From Halanaerobiales bacterium (GTDB lineage: Bacteria > Bacillota > Halanaerobiia > Halanaerobiales > DTU029), in assembly GCA_022360715.1 (NCBI GenBank), contig JAKSCG010000121.1, positions 1 to 32,718 of the forward strand: DNA of 32,718 nt, read 5' to 3'. A program made the position numbers and the translations under genes. Below, one piece after another: positions 31,659 through 32,718 of the stretch (position 1 is its first letter; each line of letters opens with the position of its first letter). The notes under the pieces are model-generated. The model was not told the origin of the DNA and made no database searches. It saw only the letters and a list, made by a program, of their open reading frames with translations.

Positions 31659-32096
31659 TTAACCCCGCCCGATCTCGATCGCTTTCATCGCCATTGATTT
31701 ATAAGTATTTAAGGCCGTAATGTTAGCCTCAAAAGCCCGGGCCGCATCGATCATATCGACCATCTCCGTCACAATATTGACATTTGGCATGGTTACATAA
31801 CCATCTTCATTAGCATCAGGGTGACCCGGATTGAAAATCAATTTAAAAGGGGATTGATCTTCACTGATATTTATTACCTTGACCCCCTGACCACCGGCAC
31901 TTTCTCCCAGAGTGGCTTTTAACCTCTTTTTAAAGGAAAGCTCTTCTTTAGCCTGAAAAATTGGAATCTTGCGACGATATGTACTGCCATCACTCGTTCT
32001 GGTTGTATCGGCATTGGCAATATTATCGGCAATAATATCCATTCGTAAGCGCTGGGCCGTCATCCCGGATGAACTAATATTAAATGCGTCAAACAT
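31659..32096 (-). CDS. flgC: Proximal rod protein FlgC
   Basis: 145 residues, family length. It begins FDAFNISSSGMTAQRLRMDI with DNIANADTTRT, and ends in the rod helix NVNIVTEMVDMIDAARAFEANITALNTYKSMAMKA. FlgC makes the proximal rod with FlgB. AGGTGG lies about 9 bases before the ATG, inside the end of flgB, and only 2 bases separate the genes, so translation is coupled. The fliE gene follows 24 bases later. Confidence 0.97.
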   Translation of the reverse strand: MFDAFNISSSGMTAQRLRMDIIADNIANADTTRTSDGSTYRRKIPIFQAKEELSFKKRLKATLGESAGGQGVKVINISEDQSPFKLIFNPGHPDANEDGYVTMPNVNIVTEMVDMIDAARAFEANITALNTYKSMAMKAIEIGRG

Positions 32097-32098
32097 AA

Positions 32099-32506
32099 TT
32101 ATCTACCACCTTTACTGATGACATCTTTTAGAATACTAAAGCGGTCATTGATTTGTTTAGTCAGTGTATTATAATAAAGGGCATTTTTAACCTGTTCGCC
32201 CATTTCCACATCAATATCAACATTGTTACCATCATTTCGATAACTGGTCCGACTATTTAGCAAAAGGTCTTTAGCCTGCCCGGAGGTTGAAGTTAAACCA
32301 GTCTGAATATGTTTTGGGTTAGTTTTTCTTAGAGACAATTGAGTGTTGGATGCGGTGTTTTTCTGTAATACCTCGATAAAGTTGTGGTCTTTCCTTTTGT
32401 AATTCGGTGTATCAACATTAGCTATATTATTGGAAATGTAGTTATGCCGAATAAGTGCCCCATCCATTCCTGTACCGATCAAGTTAATAATTGAATTACC
32501 ATTCAT
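32099..32506 (-). CDS. flgB: Proximal rod protein FlgB
   Basis: 135 residues, family length. It has the rod-protein N-terminal region ALIRHNYISNNIANVDTPNY followed by KRKDHNFIEVLQ, and the C-terminal DIDVEMGEQVKNALYYNTLTKQIN. FlgB is exported by the flagellar system and forms the inner rod. AGGAG lies 7 bases before the ATG. It is the first gene of the structural run, as in Bacillus and Clostridium fla operons; the gap before it is the most likely place for a main promoter. Confidence 0.97.
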   Translation of the reverse strand: MNGNSIINLIGTGMDGALIRHNYISNNIANVDTPNYKRKDHNFIEVLQKNTASNTQLSLRKTNPKHIQTGLTSTSGQAKDLLLNSRTSYRNDGNNVDIDVEMGEQVKNALYYNTLTKQINDRFSILKDVISKGGR

Positions 32507-32596
32507 TTTGACACTCCTCTCAATGATTTTTTGGACAGGTAAATTTTTGTATAAACAGATATGTAAAATTATAATAAAATATAATATACCATTTTA
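32507..32596 (-). promoter_or_regulatory. AT-rich gap between cheY and flgB, possible promoter or weak terminator
   Basis: This 90-base gap is very AT-rich on both strands. On the minus strand TATAAT occurs at 32568-32573 and could be a -10 element, but I find no good -35 hexamer 16-18 bases upstream, so promoter evidence is weak. A perfect 9-base inverted repeat (TAATAAAAT, 32572-32580, and ATTTTATTA, 32591-32599) has a 10-base loop and overlaps the cheY stop codon. It is all A-T pairs and is not followed by a strong U-run, so a terminator is doubtful. A flgB ribosome-binding site lies at the left end. Confidence 0.3.
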
Positions 32597-32599
32597 TTA
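32572..32599. repeat. Perfect 9-base AT inverted repeat at the end of cheY
   Basis: TAATAAAAT and ATTTTATTA are exact reverse complements separated by 10 bases. The repeat covers the stop codon of the upstream CheY-type gene. All-AT arms are easily produced by chance in such an AT-rich gap, so function is unproven. Confidence 0.5.
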
Positions 32600-32718
32600 A
32601 AATTCAAGTTTCTGAACTGCCTCTAATACCCTGTTTTCTTTAAAAGGCTTAACAATAAAATCTTTAGCCCCGGCATCAATTGCCTGGATGATCATCTTTT
32701 GTTGACCCATCGCACTAC
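32597..32718 (-). CDS. cheY: CheY-type response regulator, C-terminal part (cut by the window edge)
   Basis: Only the last 39 residues lie in the window. Reading SAMGQQKMIIQAIDAGAKDF followed by IVKPFKENRVLEAVQKLEF, they show the receiver-domain end: the conserved Ser after a beta strand (the Thr/Ser switch residue), the AGAKDFIVKPF signature with the conserved lysine before proline, and a final helix. CheY-P binds FliM and FliY to change rotation direction. The phospho-acceptor aspartate lies outside the window. A chemotaxis role is suggested by position before flgB and by the FliM and FliY docking peptides; a different response regulator cannot be excluded. Confidence 0.85.
   Translation of the reverse strand, partial: SAMGQQKMIIQAIDAGAKDFIVKPFKENRVLEAVQKLEF

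Noticed and set aside
1..32718. Mobile elements, CRISPR arrays, phage or defence genes
   Set aside because: No repeated arrays, transposase motifs or terminal repeats were seen. The coding run is unbroken flagellar sequence with similar codon use throughout.

Overview
The window is one long, single-strand flagellar locus. Apart from two fragments at the edges, every gene reads right to left (minus strand), with stop-start overlaps or gaps usually under 30 bases. I see no convincing internal terminator, so it looks like one fla operon of about 32 kb, possibly with internal promoters. No mobile element, CRISPR array, tRNA or rRNA was found.

Organism: this is inferred, not proven. The order flgB-flgC-fliE-F-G-H-I-J-motE-fliK-flgD-(TIGR02530 type)-flgE-flbD-motAB-fliL-fliM-fliY-fliO-P-Q-R-flhB-A-F-G ... 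fliA-swrB-like is that of the Bacillus/Clostridium fla operon. FliY with CheC-like sites, FlbD, the TIGR02530-type protein, a MotE-like protein and FlhF/FlhG are Firmicute hallmarks. The left end adds flgA, flgH and flgI, which encode the P- and L-ring parts needed only when there is an outer membrane. A Firmicute operon plus L/P rings points to an outer-membrane-bearing (diderm) Firmicute. Halanaerobiales-type bacteria are the best guess, Negativicutes the alternative.

Layout in the order of transcription. (1) 32718-32597: the end of a CheY-type receiver gene, then a 90-base AT-rich gap. (2) 32506-23139: proximal rod (FlgB, FlgC, FliE), MS ring (FliF), switch (FliG), export ATPase complex (FliH, FliI, FliJ), MotE-like stator partner, hook-length ruler FliK, hook cap FlgD and the TIGR02530-type protein. 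(3) A 125-base gap with a foldable leader, then hook protein FlgE, FlbD, stator MotA/MotB, FliL, and the switch proteins FliM and FliY. (4) 17056-11667: export gate FliO, P, Q, R, FlhB, FlhA. (5) 11665-9751: FlhF and FlhG, which set flagellar site and number. (6) 9719-8000: a PilZ c-di-GMP effector, a small membrane protein and the flagellar sigma factor; the Bacillus chemotaxis genes normally found here are absent. (7) 7975-4855: a FapA protein with a Jag_N-like front end, a Q-rich small protein, a SwrB-like protein and a short MltG-like protein without the catalytic part. (8) 4839-73: distal rod proteins (FlgF-like and FlgG), FlgA, FlgH, FlgI and a rod-binding FlgJ without muramidase.

Not in the window: flagellin, filament cap, hook-filament junction proteins, FlgM, FliS, FliW/CsrA and most chemotaxis genes. 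I did not find a wholly new system. The parts worth a second look are the FlgH without a lipobox, the flgE leader, the Jag_N-FapA fusion, the truncated MltG-like protein and the unrecognised small genes around fliA. Several starts were moved from the longest frame to the start codon best placed after a Shine-Dalgarno sequence, as explained in each entry.
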